Source: Pseudomonas sp. Leaf48 (GTDB taxonomy: Bacteria > Pseudomonadota > Gammaproteobacteria > Pseudomonadales > Pseudomonadaceae). Taken from it: a stretch of 64,000 nucleotides of DNA. Location: contig NZ_LMLH01000032.1 of assembly GCF_001421885.1 (NCBI RefSeq), positions 47,629 through 111,628 on the forward strand. The letters are read 5' to 3'. A program made the position numbers and the translations under genes. Positions 34,624-43,650 of this stretch are shown here, one piece after another. Below the pieces are notes generated by a model. The model saw only the letters and a list, made by a program, of their open reading frames with translations. It searched no databases and was not told the origin of the DNA. How positions within the stretch are numbered: the stretch's first letter is position 1; each line of letters starts with the position of its first letter.

Positions 34624-34866
34624 TCAGGCTTGAGGGTCATTCACTTGCTCGGTGACATTGATGGCGGGCGAATCTTTGTGGGACTGCTCGGCCTTGTCCT
34701 TAAGGGCCTGCCACTGTTCGAGGTCGATGGCGCCCTGCCCCAGCAAATCATCGGCCAGCCGTTGCAGTTCGCTGAAGTGCGCATCGGGGGATTGTTGCCA
34801 GTAGGCCCTGTCGTCGAACAGGCGCTGCCACAAGGCGAGGTCGGGTGGCTTGAGGTCGTCGCTCAT
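34624..34866 (-). CDS. Small acidic hypothetical protein
   Basis: 80 residues, MSDDLKPPDLALWQRLFDDR at the start, rich in Asp, Gln and Leu with no signal or membrane segment. Predicted mostly helical. It lies just downstream of the lipocalin-like lipoprotein gene on the same strand, so it may be the last gene of that operon. I do not recognise a family. Confidence 0.6.
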   Translation of the reverse strand: MSDDLKPPDLALWQRLFDDRAYWQQSPDAHFSELQRLADDLLGQGAIDLEQWQALKDKAEQSHKDSPAINVTEQVNDPQA

Positions 34867-34930
34867 GAAATGGGCTCCCGTGGGGTTCAATAGGGTAGAG
34901 GTTGTGCGCAATGGGGAGTTCCGGGGAAAA

Positions 34931-36004
34931 TCAGTACCCCGTCATTTCCAGGTACCCCTGCCCTGCATGACTGCCACTGAGCCGCACCGGCCCCTCCCAA
35001 TACGCAATGCGCAAATCCATCCAGGCATTCGGATTGAGCGCGGTAAGGGTGATATCGACGTGTTTTTCGGGAATGCTAATCGACCAGCGAATGGGCATCT
35101 TGCGTCCGGCCACCGTGGCGGTTTCTTGCGGCGTGAGATGGATGTCGCGGGAGCTCAATAGCTGTGTCTGGCCCTGGGCGTCGATCCAGGTGCCGGTGAT
35201 GTATGGCTCACCGTCCTTTTGCCGCATGCGATAGAGCATCAGCTGTTCGCCGCCGGCCAGGTGCAGGGAAAACCAGTCCCAGCCAGTCTGGTTGGCCGTC
35301 AGCGGTTGGCTGCTCCATTCGCGGTCGAGCCAGGCCGGGCCGTTGACCTGGAAGGTTTTGCCATCGATCTCCAGGGTGCCGCTGGCCTGGAAGAACGGCT
35401 GGCTGTAATAGTACGAGGCCTGGCCCTGTTCGGATTTCTGGCTGAATCCCTTGACCCCCTGCAGCACCAGAGGGAGCGTCGAGGTCAGCCGCAGTTCGTA
35501 GCTGAACCCCTTGTCACGGGCGCTGAGTCGCACATCGGCCAAGGGATTGTCGGCAGACGCCTGACTGCTCAAACTCCAGTCGTCGATCCACGCGTTGAAC
35601 GGATTCAGGCTGACCCCGGCCTGGCCCACACCACCACGGGCGTAGCGTTGCGCGGCGTGATGCACCGTAGCCGAGGTCACCGCCGCGTGGCCGAGCCATA
35701 TGGTCTGATTACTCCAGCCGCAGGTTTGTGGAACGGCGCTCAGGGCGCTGCGAAACAGCGTCCATTGCGCACCGAACTCACGGCCCTGATCGTCCTTCAG
35801 GTTGGCGGTGACGTACCACCACTCGATGCGAAAACCTTCATGCGCGCCATGGTCCGCCGGAAAGCTGAACACTCGACCGGGCACTACCGGATTGAATGTG
35901 GCGGCCTGGTCGCCCAGCCCGGCGAAGCCTTTTTCCGGCGGCTGCACTTGATCGCAACCGCTAGCCAGCATTGCCAACAGCAGCAGGCCAATTCTAATCC
36001 TCAT
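34931..36004 (-). CDS. AttH-like lipocalin-fold lipoprotein
   Basis: 357 residues. The signal peptide ends with a lipobox, LLLAMLASGC, so a lipid-anchored protein is expected. The body has IEWWYVTANLKDDQGREFG (residues ~62-80), AWIDDWSL, WLDREWSSQ (~residue 220) and GWDWFSLHLAGGEQLMLYRMR, the signature of the CrtC/AttH lipocalin-like (COG5621, formerly 'predicted secreted hydrolase') family. The ATG at 36004 overlaps the permease stop by 11 bp; a TTG two codons earlier is less likely. With the permease and ATPase it forms an AttEFGH-type system of unresolved function. Confidence 0.87.
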   Translation of the reverse strand: MRIRIGLLLLAMLASGCDQVQPPEKGFAGLGDQAATFNPVVPGRVFSFPADHGAHEGFRIEWWYVTANLKDDQGREFGAQWTLFRSALSAVPQTCGWSNQTIWLGHAAVTSATVHHAAQRYARGGVGQAGVSLNPFNAWIDDWSLSSQASADNPLADVRLSARDKGFSYELRLTSTLPLVLQGVKGFSQKSEQGQASYYYSQPFFQASGTLEIDGKTFQVNGPAWLDREWSSQPLTANQTGWDWFSLHLAGGEQLMLYRMRQKDGEPYITGTWIDAQGQTQLLSSRDIHLTPQETATVAGRKMPIRWSISIPEKHVDITLTALNPNAWMDLRIAYWEGPVRLSGSHAGQGYLEMTGY

Positions 36005-38465
36005 GGGCAAAGGTCCTCAGCAAGTCCGCCGGTTGCGTGCGGTACAAGCTGTACAGCGGCCACGCCGAAGCCAGCAGCGTCGCCATTATCGCCAGCCCCA
36101 TCAACTGCAACAATTGCACCGGGTACACCCGCAACGGCAGGCGCCAGCCAAAAGCCTGCACGTTGATCACCGTATCCAGGCACCAGGCCAGGACGATGCC
36201 CAACGGCAATGCCAGGACCAGGGTCAGCAGCGCCAGCAACCAGGTTTGCCCCAGATTGAGCAGCATCAGTTGCCGACGCGTCACGCCCAGCGCCCAAAGT
36301 GGCGCCAGTTGCCCGAGACGGCTCTGGCTTTGGGTCAGCAGACTGATGAACAATGCTACCCCGGCCACGCACAGGGTCAGACTGTTGAGTGCAGCGGTAG
36401 CGGCGAAGGTGCGCTCGAAAACCTGGCTGGACCAGTCCTTGAGCCGCGCCTGATCGACAATGCGGCTGTCGTCCAGGTTGAAGCGCGCCTGCAGCGCGGT
36501 GACGAACACCGGGATCGCCGCCGGCTCGATACGCAGGTTGAAACGCTTGGGAGCAAGCTGCGGCCAGTGGCGCAGCAGGTGGTTGGCATTGACCAGGATG
36601 TGCCCCCCGGGATTGCCGTAATCGGCGTAGATGCCGACGATCCGTGGTGACCAGGATCCGTTTGGCGTCGGCAGCGTCAAGTGGTCGCCCAGATGCAGGC
36701 GCAGCCGCCGCGCCAGCTGTTCACTGAGCATCAGCGTATCGTCGCCGGCCAGATGATCCCAAGGCCGCTCGTCGAGGGTCTCCAACAGCGGCCAGTGCTG
36801 GCGATAGGTCGGGTGGTCGATCACGCCGAACACCTCTGCGGGCCAACCCTGCAACTGGATCGACACCTGCCAGTTGGGCAGCACCGCGGTCAGATGCGGC
36901 TGCTGTATGAGCCAGCTGTGCAGCTCCCGGGCCTGTGCCGGGTCCTGAGGGTTGAGGTACAGCTCGGCGGTCAGCCGCTGTTCGAGCCAGTCGCTGAAGG
37001 TCTGGCGAAAACCGCCGGTCATGCTGCCGGCGCCGATGTTCGCCGCCAATGCCAGCAGCAGCGCCATCAAGGCCAGGCTCAGGCTTGGCAATTGCTGACG
37101 ACAATCGGCGAGAAACCATTGCCCGAGCACCGAGCGACTGCGCTGCAACCCAAGGTTGAGCACGCTACTGAGCAGCACCGGCAATGCCAGCGCGGCCCCG
37201 ATCAACAGTGCAGCCATCAACACGAAGCCGCTGACCAGGCTGTCGCCAAAAAACAGCGCCAGCACCGCGATCACTCCGGCCAGGCACGCCGCCCAGGCCT
37301 GGCGTCGCAACCACCGCGCATGAGCCTGATGCCACGCTTGCGGGGCGGCCAGGGCCAACAAGGGCAAACGCGCGGCGCGCAGCAGACTGCCCGCCCCGGC
37401 CAGCAAGGCACCCAACAGGCTCAGACCGATGCCGCTTAACCACCACAGAGGGCTCAGGTTCAACTGCCCCGCCACTTCGGCGCCGTACAACCCACGCAAA
37501 CTGGCAGCGACGTCCGGCAACAGCATACCGGCCAGCAGGTAGCCGCTGACGACCCCGGCCACACCGCCGATCAGGGCCAGCGCGCCGAGCTCGACAGCGA
37601 GGCAGGTGATCAACATCCGCGCGCTGACGCCGCAGGCGCGCAAGGTCCGCAGCAGGCCCCGGCGTTGCTCCAGCGCCAGGCCGATCGCGGCATGCACGAT
37701 GAACAGCCCGACCACGAACGACAGCACCCCCAGGGCATCGAGGTTGAGGTGGAAGCTTTCGGTCAGGCGCGCCAGATTGTTTTCTTCGCCGCCGGACCTG
37801 AACTGCAGTTGGCCTTTGAACGGTTCGGGCAGTGGCGCGTTGAAGTCCTTTGGCAGCAGCAGGCGCGACAGCTGGCCCGGCAACTCCAGCACCTGTTGGG
37901 CGAAACCAATGTCCATCAGCAGCAGGCCGGGGGCCATTTCAGCTTGGACCTGCAGGGGGGGCAATGCCTGGCCATTGGCAGCGACCGGGCGCTCGCCCTC
38001 ATGCATGGCCAACGCCTGCAGGGTCTGCGGCGCAATCCAGGTGCGTCCCGGCGCACTGAAGAAACCAACGACTTGCTCGATGGCCAGAGCCTGTCCTGCC
38101 ACCGCCGCCCCGCTCGGCAGCGACACCGGCTCGATGCCCATCAGCTGCAAACGCTGCTCCTCATGGCCCTTGAGCGTGACCCGGCCTTGCAGCAGTGGTG
38201 ACACCGGCCACCCTGCGCGGCGCAGATCGACGAACAGTTGCTGGGAAAAGGTCCCGCCCCCCGGCGCGCTGAGGCTGGCCTGGGGTTCACCGCCGATCAA
38301 CTGGCTGGCCCGGGCATAGCTGTCGCGCGCCTGGCTGTTGAGCGCCTGCACACCCGCCAGCAGACTGGTCGCCAGCCACAAACCGGTCAGCACGCTGAAA
38401 AACTGCACCGGATGCCGCCGCCAATGACTGAGCAGCGCCTGCAGGGTAACGCCGAAGATGCGCAT
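35994..38465 (-). CDS. FtsX-type ABC transporter permease (AttF/AttG-like)
   Basis: 823 residues, a two-unit MacB/FtsX permease. An N-terminal transmembrane helix (HPVQFFSVLTGLWLATSLLA) is followed by a periplasmic domain, then a membrane cluster near residues 250-480 (VLSFVVGLFIVHAAIGLALE, LGALALIGGVAGVVSGYLLA). A second periplasmic domain follows, and a C-terminal cluster begins LTLCVAGVALFISLL. The length equals a fusion of the two permeases AttF and AttG. It follows the ATPase gene by 1 bp. Such systems move lipoproteins or act mechanically across the envelope; the substrate is unknown. Confidence 0.88.
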   Translation of the reverse strand: MRIFGVTLQALLSHWRRHPVQFFSVLTGLWLATSLLAGVQALNSQARDSYARASQLIGGEPQASLSAPGGGTFSQQLFVDLRRAGWPVSPLLQGRVTLKGHEEQRLQLMGIEPVSLPSGAAVAGQALAIEQVVGFFSAPGRTWIAPQTLQALAMHEGERPVAANGQALPPLQVQAEMAPGLLLMDIGFAQQVLELPGQLSRLLLPKDFNAPLPEPFKGQLQFRSGGEENNLARLTESFHLNLDALGVLSFVVGLFIVHAAIGLALEQRRGLLRTLRACGVSARMLITCLAVELGALALIGGVAGVVSGYLLAGMLLPDVAASLRGLYGAEVAGQLNLSPLWWLSGIGLSLLGALLAGAGSLLRAARLPLLALAAPQAWHQAHARWLRRQAWAACLAGVIAVLALFFGDSLVSGFVLMAALLIGAALALPVLLSSVLNLGLQRSRSVLGQWFLADCRQQLPSLSLALMALLLALAANIGAGSMTGGFRQTFSDWLEQRLTAELYLNPQDPAQARELHSWLIQQPHLTAVLPNWQVSIQLQGWPAEVFGVIDHPTYRQHWPLLETLDERPWDHLAGDDTLMLSEQLARRLRLHLGDHLTLPTPNGSWSPRIVGIYADYGNPGGHILVNANHLLRHWPQLAPKRFNLRIEPAAIPVFVTALQARFNLDDSRIVDQARLKDWSSQVFERTFAATAALNSLTLCVAGVALFISLLTQSQSRLGQLAPLWALGVTRRQLMLLNLGQTWLLALLTLVLALPLGIVLAWCLDTVINVQAFGWRLPLRVYPVQLLQLMGLAIMATLLASAWPLYSLYRTQPADLLRTFAHED

Positions 38466-38466
38466 A

Positions 38467-39135
38467 TCAGTGTTCAGCCACAGCGGCCAGGCGACCACCG
38501 TGCAGCACCACCTTTTCCGCCAGGCGCGCCGCTACAGCGGGACTGTGGGTGACCATCAGCAGGGTCGTGGGACTGTCGTCGAGCAGCTCCAGCAGCAACG
38601 TCAACACCTCGGCACTGGTGGCTTCATCAAGGCTGCCGGTGGGTTCGTCGGCCAGCAACAGTTCAGGTTGCGAGGCCAGGGCGCGGCCCAGCGCTACCCG
38701 TTGCTGTTGACCGCCTGAGAGTTGTTCCGGGTAACGCTGCAGCAAGTCGCCCAGACCCAGGCGGTGTACCAGATGCGCTTGCCAGCGTGGGTTGTGGCGC
38801 CCCGCCAGACGCGCCTGAATTGCCAGATTGTCTTCGACGCGCAAGCTGCCGATCAGGTTGAATTGCTGGAACACCAGGCCGATCTGGCTGCGCCGCCAGT
38901 TCGCCAGTTGCCCTTCATTCATCTGTTCCAGCCGGTATTCGCCACTGCGAATGCTGCCGGAGTCGACCTGGTCGAGCCCGGCGATCAGGTGCAGCAAGGT
39001 GCTTTTGCCGCTGCCCGACTCACCCATCAGCGCCAGACTGTTGCCGGGCCTGAGCGTCAGGTCGACGCCTTGCAGCACCGGCAACGGCCCCTGGGCTGTG
39101 GCGTAGCTTTTGAAAACACCGCGGACTTCTAGCAT
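38467..39135 (-). CDS. ABC transporter ATP-binding protein (LolD/AttE-like)
   Basis: 222 residues with Walker A GESGSGKST (~residues 38-46), Q-loop VFQQFNLIGS, signature LSGGQQQRVALGRAL (~139), Walker B LLLADEPTGSLD and switch MVTHSP. It belongs to the LolD/MacB/FtsE subfamily. It is first in the minus-strand operon ATPase-permease-lipocalin-like lipoprotein and would power the permease. Confidence 0.92.
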   Translation of the reverse strand: MLEVRGVFKSYATAQGPLPVLQGVDLTLRPGNSLALMGESGSGKSTLLHLIAGLDQVDSGSIRSGEYRLEQMNEGQLANWRRSQIGLVFQQFNLIGSLRVEDNLAIQARLAGRHNPRWQAHLVHRLGLGDLLQRYPEQLSGGQQQRVALGRALASQPELLLADEPTGSLDEATSAEVLTLLLELLDDSPTTLLMVTHSPAVAARLAEKVVLHGGRLAAVAEH

Positions 39136-39272
39136 GGGATGACCCGTTCAATAAGCCTGGGCCAAGGATAGCGGCCCTGAATGGTTTTTGTCCGGTGACG
39201 CTTTTGCCAGCCCCTGACGACGGCGGCCCTGGCGATGAACGATGCGGTGCTGACCGTTGGGCACCCTATCCC

Positions 39273-39967
39273 CTGTGGGAGCTGGCTTGCCAGCGATGGC
39301 GGTCTGTCAGTCAGCAGTGATGTCGAATGTGCCGGCCTCATCGCGAGCAAGCCCGCTCCCACAGTAAATCTGCAGCAGACACAAAATCTGCGTACGACCA
39401 CAAACACTGTGGGACCTGGCTTGCCTGCGATGGCGGCCTGTCAGTCACCAGTGATGTCGAATGTGCCGGCCTCATCGCGAGCAAGCCCGCTCCCACAGTA
39501 AATCTGCAGCGGACACAAAATCTGCGTACAACTACAAACCCTGTGGGAGCTGGCTTGCCTGCGATGGCGGCCTGTCAGTCAGCAGTGATGTCGAATGTGC
39601 CGGCCTCATCGCGAGCAAGCCCGCTCCCACAGTAAATCTGCAGCGGACACAAAATCTGCGTACGACCACAAACACTGTGGGAGCTGGCCTGCCAGCGATG
39701 GCGGCCTGTCAGTCACCAGTGTTGTCGAATGTGCCGGCCTCATCGCGAGCAAGCCCGCTCCCACAGTAAATCTGGAGCGGACACAAAATCTGCGTAGGAC
39801 CACAAACCCCAGTGGGAGCTGGCCTGCCAGCGATGGCGGCCTGTCAGTCACCAGTGATGTCGAATGTGCCGGCCTCATCGCGGGCAAGCCCGCTCCCACA
39901 GTAAATCTGGAGCGGACACAAAATCTGCGTACGACCACAAACCCTGTGGGAGCTGGCTTGCCTGCGA
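39273..39967. repeat. 134-bp tandem array of REPIN units
   Basis: Five full copies begin at 39273, 39407, 39541, 39675 and 39809, and a 24-bp partial copy starts at 39944. Each contains CTGTGGGAGCTGGCTTGCC near its start, CGCGAGCAAGCCCGCTCCCA in the middle and a unique ACACAAAATCTGCGTACGAC spacer. The copies are 95% or more alike by eye, with one single-base insertion in copy five. Open frames crossing the array are repeat artefacts. The last copy ends exactly where a truncated cbrC begins. Confidence 0.95.
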
Positions 39968-40351
39968 TGCATTGCCGATGGGAGCGCTCACCAACGGCTC
40001 GGCGCAACCTTTATCGATGAAGACAGCATTGGTCTGGACGCTGAAGAAGAACTTGATCAAGCGCTGATCGCCGAGTTGAGCCAGCGCACACCCGGTTTTA
40101 ATGGCTGGCAGCAGGAGCGATGGTTTACCCATTGCAATGACGCAGCCGAGTTCATCGGCAAGGCAGGCCATGCCGAACTGCTTGCACTAGGGGCAGAAGC
40201 AATGACTGCCGTACAGGACGCGACGGGGCTGGAGGATGGGCCTCAATGGCTCAGATTCTTCAGTGCACTGGACAAGGACCACGGCCCTACCGCCTACCTC
40301 TTCAGATGCCGCCATTGCTCAGCATTGGGTGCCTATCAAGACAACCATTGA
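39968..40351 (+). pseudogene. 5'-truncated CbrC/UPF0167-family gene
   Basis: One frame reads CIADGSAHQRLGATFIDEDS from the very edge of the REPIN array through FNGWQQERWFTHCNDAAEF, GPQWLRFFSALDKDHGPTAY and LFRCRHCSALGAYQDNH to a TGA. This is the C-terminal ~two thirds of a CbrC-like protein (colicin-E2-resistance family), with the paired CxxC-like cysteines at the end. The N-terminal part is replaced by repeat sequence. A start at 40076 could still give a 91-residue fragment. It is probably non-functional. Confidence 0.8.
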
Positions 40352-41281
40352 ACGAAAAACCAAGCGCATTGAGTCCGATCCCACCGCTATAGCAAGGACT
40401 ACATTCATTTGCCGCAGTGATCCTACGGAATAAAGTCTGTCGGATTGTGCTCAGCAATTTCAGGGACTAGTCAGCGGGCTAATCAGAAATAAAGTCTGTC
40501 GGGGACATGCCAAGCTATTGGTTAAAAATAGTTTTCCAATGCTCCGACACTTAGGTTGTGCACATCAACCCTGTGCAAGTTGCTCAGCCGAGCAGCCGAG
40601 AATTGGGCCTGGGAGGACGCGAAACAAAACACGTCCCCGGCTCTGGTTTCGCTGATGAGCCTACCTTCAGGCTGCCACGCTGAGAGTCCGGGGCCGTAAT
40701 ACAGCCAACAGAACAACACACGATGACCACTACACAGATTCCCGGCGCGCCGAAAATCAGAAAGCCCCAAAATAGTGGTTACGCAGCCATGTTCGGTTAA
40801 TATTTTCTGAGTGTTCGGCGCGTATTTTAAGAAAATCTTGGCTCGGTTAAAAAAATCTAGCCAACGACAGGGGAAAAAATGGGAAATCTAGTGGGTTACG
40901 CCCATTTGATCAATGCGATGGGGCTGAAGGCTTGGGTGAAGCCATGTCCATCTCAGTCCCGCCATCTCCACTAGCTATTAGGCGGCCCAACCTTTCAAGC
41001 TCCTCAGCTTTGAAAAGGCCCAAAGCGTGCGGTCGTTCACCCACGTGGCCATCACTGGAATACCTCAAGTCTATGCATTTCTGCTCGCAGCCGGAGATTT
41101 CGCTTCGTTGCTCGCAGACTTCGCGGCCAATCGGGAAAGCACCAAGGGAAGCCTGGCTGCCGTCCCGATAGACCATCCGATCTTTCTGGGCGTCGAAGCG
41201 TAGCTGCTGTTCAAGTCCCGCCGACCGCTGGCCCCTGCCCATGTTTTGGAATGACCAGGAGGCGCAACGCGGCTGACGAGT
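40352..41281. other. Gene-poor stretch with decayed fragments
   Basis: The 15-bp string AATAAAGTCTGTCGG occurs twice in direct orientation, near 40430 and 40488. MGNLVGYAHLINAMGLKAW, with a GGGG ribosome site, starts at 40879 but stops after about 31 codons. A separate plus-strand frame ending at 41203 (VRSFTHVAITGIPQVYAFLL and more) is protein-like but has no start. A minus-strand frame at 40910-41242 opposes both. These look like relics; none can be named. Confidence 0.5.
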
Positions 41282-42517
41282 TCATACCGTCGTTTGCACG
41301 ACCGCTGCCTCCCGGCCCTTGAACGCCAGGGAAAAACAGAAAAAGATCGCCAGCGCAAAGCCCGCAGGGAACAGCCAGATGCTCTTCCAGTCATGACTGC
41401 CGGTTGTGGCGGCATAGTAGTCGGTGACCTGCCCCGCAACCCAGAAACCGATCAGCATGCCCAGGCCGTAGGTCGCCAGGGTAATCAAACCCTGGGCCGA
41501 ACTTCTGAAACGTTCCGAGGCCTTGGCGTCGGTGTAGATCTGCCCGGACACGAAGAAGAAGTCGTAGCAGATGCCGTGCAAGGCGATACCGGTGAACAGC
41601 ATGAATGCCTGGTCGCCGTTATTACCGTACGCGAACAACAGGTAGCGCAAAGCCCACGCCAGCATCCCCACCAACAGCGCAATCTTGATCCCGAAGCGGT
41701 GAATGAACAGCGGCAGGAGCAGCATGAACAGCACTTCGGAAACCTGCCCGATGGCCATTTTCGCCGTGGGGTTGGTGACGCCGATTTCCGCCAGGAACGG
41801 GTTGGCATTCTGGTAATAAAACGCCAGCGGAATGCAGATCAGGATGGAGGCGATGAAGAACACCAGGTAACTGCGATCCTTGAGCAGCCCCAGGGCGTCC
41901 AGCCCGAGCATCTGCTTGAGGCCGCCACTGCCGGCTTCGCCTTTGAGCGGCGCGGTGCGCGGCAAGGTGAAGCTGTAGAGCCCCAGCATCAGCGATGCAA
42001 TTGCCGACATCAGGAAGGTGTTGCGCAATCCGCCTGAGGAAATCACGGCTGGCGAGTCCCAGGCAAAGACGAAACTGATCACCACGCCAGCCACGATCCA
42101 GCCGATGGTGCCCCATACGCGGATGCGGGAAAACTCCAGCGCCGGGTCGCTCATCTGGCGAAACGCGACAGAATTGACCAGGGCCAGGGTCGGCATGTAG
42201 ACCATCATGTAGGCCAGCACAAACGGATAGAACGTGCTGAAGTCCGGCGCTCGATACAGTTGATACAGCAACACCGCGCCGACCAGATGCAACACCGCCA
42301 GAATGCGCTCGGCATTGAAGAAACGGTCGGCGATCAGACCGATCACAAACGGCGCGATGATCGCGCCCCATGACTGGGTCGAGAACGCCATGCCGATCTG
42401 CCCGCCACTGGCGCCCAGGTTACTGGCAAGGAATGTACCGAGGGTAACGAACCAGCCACCCCAGATGAAGAACTGCAGGAACATCATTGCGCTAAGCCGC
42501 GCGGTCATCGTGGTCAT
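41282..42517 (-). CDS. NHS-family MFS nucleoside/sugar:proton symporter
   Basis: 411 residues, 12 membrane segments. LQFFIWGGWFVTLGTFLASNL at the N-terminus, FYYQNANPFLAEIGV (residues ~237-251) and LHGICYDFFFVSGQIYTD (~318) mark the nucleoside:H+ symporter (NupG/XapB/YegT) family. The ATG at 42517 is preferred to a GTG three codons earlier. It is last in a minus-strand operon with the TIM-barrel and Gfo/Idh/MocA genes and probably imports their substrate, a nucleoside, polyol or sugar derivative. Confidence 0.88.
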   Translation of the reverse strand: MTTMTARLSAMMFLQFFIWGGWFVTLGTFLASNLGASGGQIGMAFSTQSWGAIIAPFVIGLIADRFFNAERILAVLHLVGAVLLYQLYRAPDFSTFYPFVLAYMMVYMPTLALVNSVAFRQMSDPALEFSRIRVWGTIGWIVAGVVISFVFAWDSPAVISSGGLRNTFLMSAIASLMLGLYSFTLPRTAPLKGEAGSGGLKQMLGLDALGLLKDRSYLVFFIASILICIPLAFYYQNANPFLAEIGVTNPTAKMAIGQVSEVLFMLLLPLFIHRFGIKIALLVGMLAWALRYLLFAYGNNGDQAFMLFTGIALHGICYDFFFVSGQIYTDAKASERFRSSAQGLITLATYGLGMLIGFWVAGQVTDYYAATTGSHDWKSIWLFPAGFALAIFFCFSLAFKGREAAVVQTTV

Positions 42518-42559
42518 AACTGTCACCGTCTTATTGTTTTTTTTGTACGAGAAAAGTGT

Positions 42560-43636
42560 TCAGGCGTCAGGCAGCCCCAACAGCCGTCGATTGAAGCGCT
42601 CGTCGGACGACACGCTGGCGAAATCGTCGAACGCCTTAAGTGTCTTGCTGATCATGTGCCGCTCGATGAACGCCGCCCCTTCTGCGGCCCCCTGCGCGGA
42701 GTCCTTCAGGCAACATTCCCACTCCAGCACCGCCCATCCGGCGAAGTCGTATTGGGTCAGTTTGCTGAAGATCGACTTGAAGTCGATCTGGCCATCGCCC
42801 AATGAGCGGAAACGCCCCGGCCGCTCTACCCAACCCTGATAACCGCCATAGACCCCGGAGCGGGCATCGGGGCGGAACTCAGCGTCCTTGACGTGGAACA
42901 TGCGGATGCGATCGTGGTAGCGATCGATGAAACCCAGGTAGTCCATTTGCTGCAGCAGCAGATGGCTCGGGTCATACAGAATCGCCGCGCGGGGATGGTG
43001 ATCGACCGCCTCCAGGAAGCGTTCGAATGAGGCACCGTCGTGCAAGTCTTCGCCGGGATGGATCTCGTAGCACAGGTCGACGCCGGCTTCTTCGAAACAG
43101 TCGAGAATCGGCAGCCAGCGCTTGGCCAATTCGGCAAAACCTTGCTCTACCAACCCGCTCGGCCGCTGCGGCCAAGGGTAGATGTACGGCCAGAGCAACG
43201 CGCCCGAAAAAGTTGCGTGGGCTTTCAAACCCAGACGCTTGCTGGCACGCGCGGCCAGCTTCAACTGATCGATGGCCCATTCGGTACGTGCCTGGGGCTG
43301 GCCGCGCAGATCCGCTGGTGCAAAGTCATCGAACAGCGTGTCGAACGCCGGATGCACCGCCACCAGTTGGCCTTGCAAATGCGTCGACAGTTCACTGATT
43401 TCGACACCGGCCTGGGCGCAGACGGCTTTCAATTCGTCGCAATAGCTTTGGCTTTCGGCAGCGCGCGCAAGGTCGATGAACTGCGTGCCCAGGGTGGGCA
43501 ATTGAATGGCTTGGTAGCCCTGGGACGCTGCCCATTGGGCAATGTTGGCCAGGGTATCGAAGGGTGCTTCGGCGGACATGAACTGCGCGAGGAAAATCCC
43601 CGGGCCGCGCATGCCGGCTGGAGTAGCGTCGGTCAT
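42560..43636 (-). CDS. Sugar-phosphate isomerase/epimerase-like TIM-barrel protein
   Basis: 358 residues of the xylose-isomerase-like (AP endonuclease 2) TIM-barrel family. Probable metal ligands are Glu in CYEIHPGEDLHDG (~residue 213), Asp and His in LYDPSHLLLQQMD, His in FHVKDAEF and Glu in LEWECCLKD. The ATG at 43636 follows GGAG at good spacing; an ATG at 43654 overlapping the upstream stop is an alternative, and a 472-codon frame to 43978 is antisense read-through. Its role is likely isomerisation or epimerisation of the dehydrogenase product (inference from operon). Confidence 0.86.
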   Translation of the reverse strand: MTDATPAGMRGPGIFLAQFMSAEAPFDTLANIAQWAASQGYQAIQLPTLGTQFIDLARAAESQSYCDELKAVCAQAGVEISELSTHLQGQLVAVHPAFDTLFDDFAPADLRGQPQARTEWAIDQLKLAARASKRLGLKAHATFSGALLWPYIYPWPQRPSGLVEQGFAELAKRWLPILDCFEEAGVDLCYEIHPGEDLHDGASFERFLEAVDHHPRAAILYDPSHLLLQQMDYLGFIDRYHDRIRMFHVKDAEFRPDARSGVYGGYQGWVERPGRFRSLGDGQIDFKSIFSKLTQYDFAGWAVLEWECCLKDSAQGAAEGAAFIERHMISKTLKAFDDFASVSSDERFNRRLLGLPDA

Positions 43637-43650
43637 GGAAGTCTCCAGTG

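Noticed and set aside
39240..39970. CRISPR array
   Set aside because: Units are 134 bp, near-identical throughout with no variable spacers, and contain REP palindromes; no cas genes are present.
39327..40020. Repeated ORFs beginning MCRPHREQARSHSK in the 134-bp array
   Set aside because: They are the same frame reopened in each repeat unit, with no initiation signal and no protein character.
40522..40770. 82-residue minus-strand ORF
   Set aside because: No ribosome site, unusual composition and no recognisable domain; left inside the gene-poor stretch.
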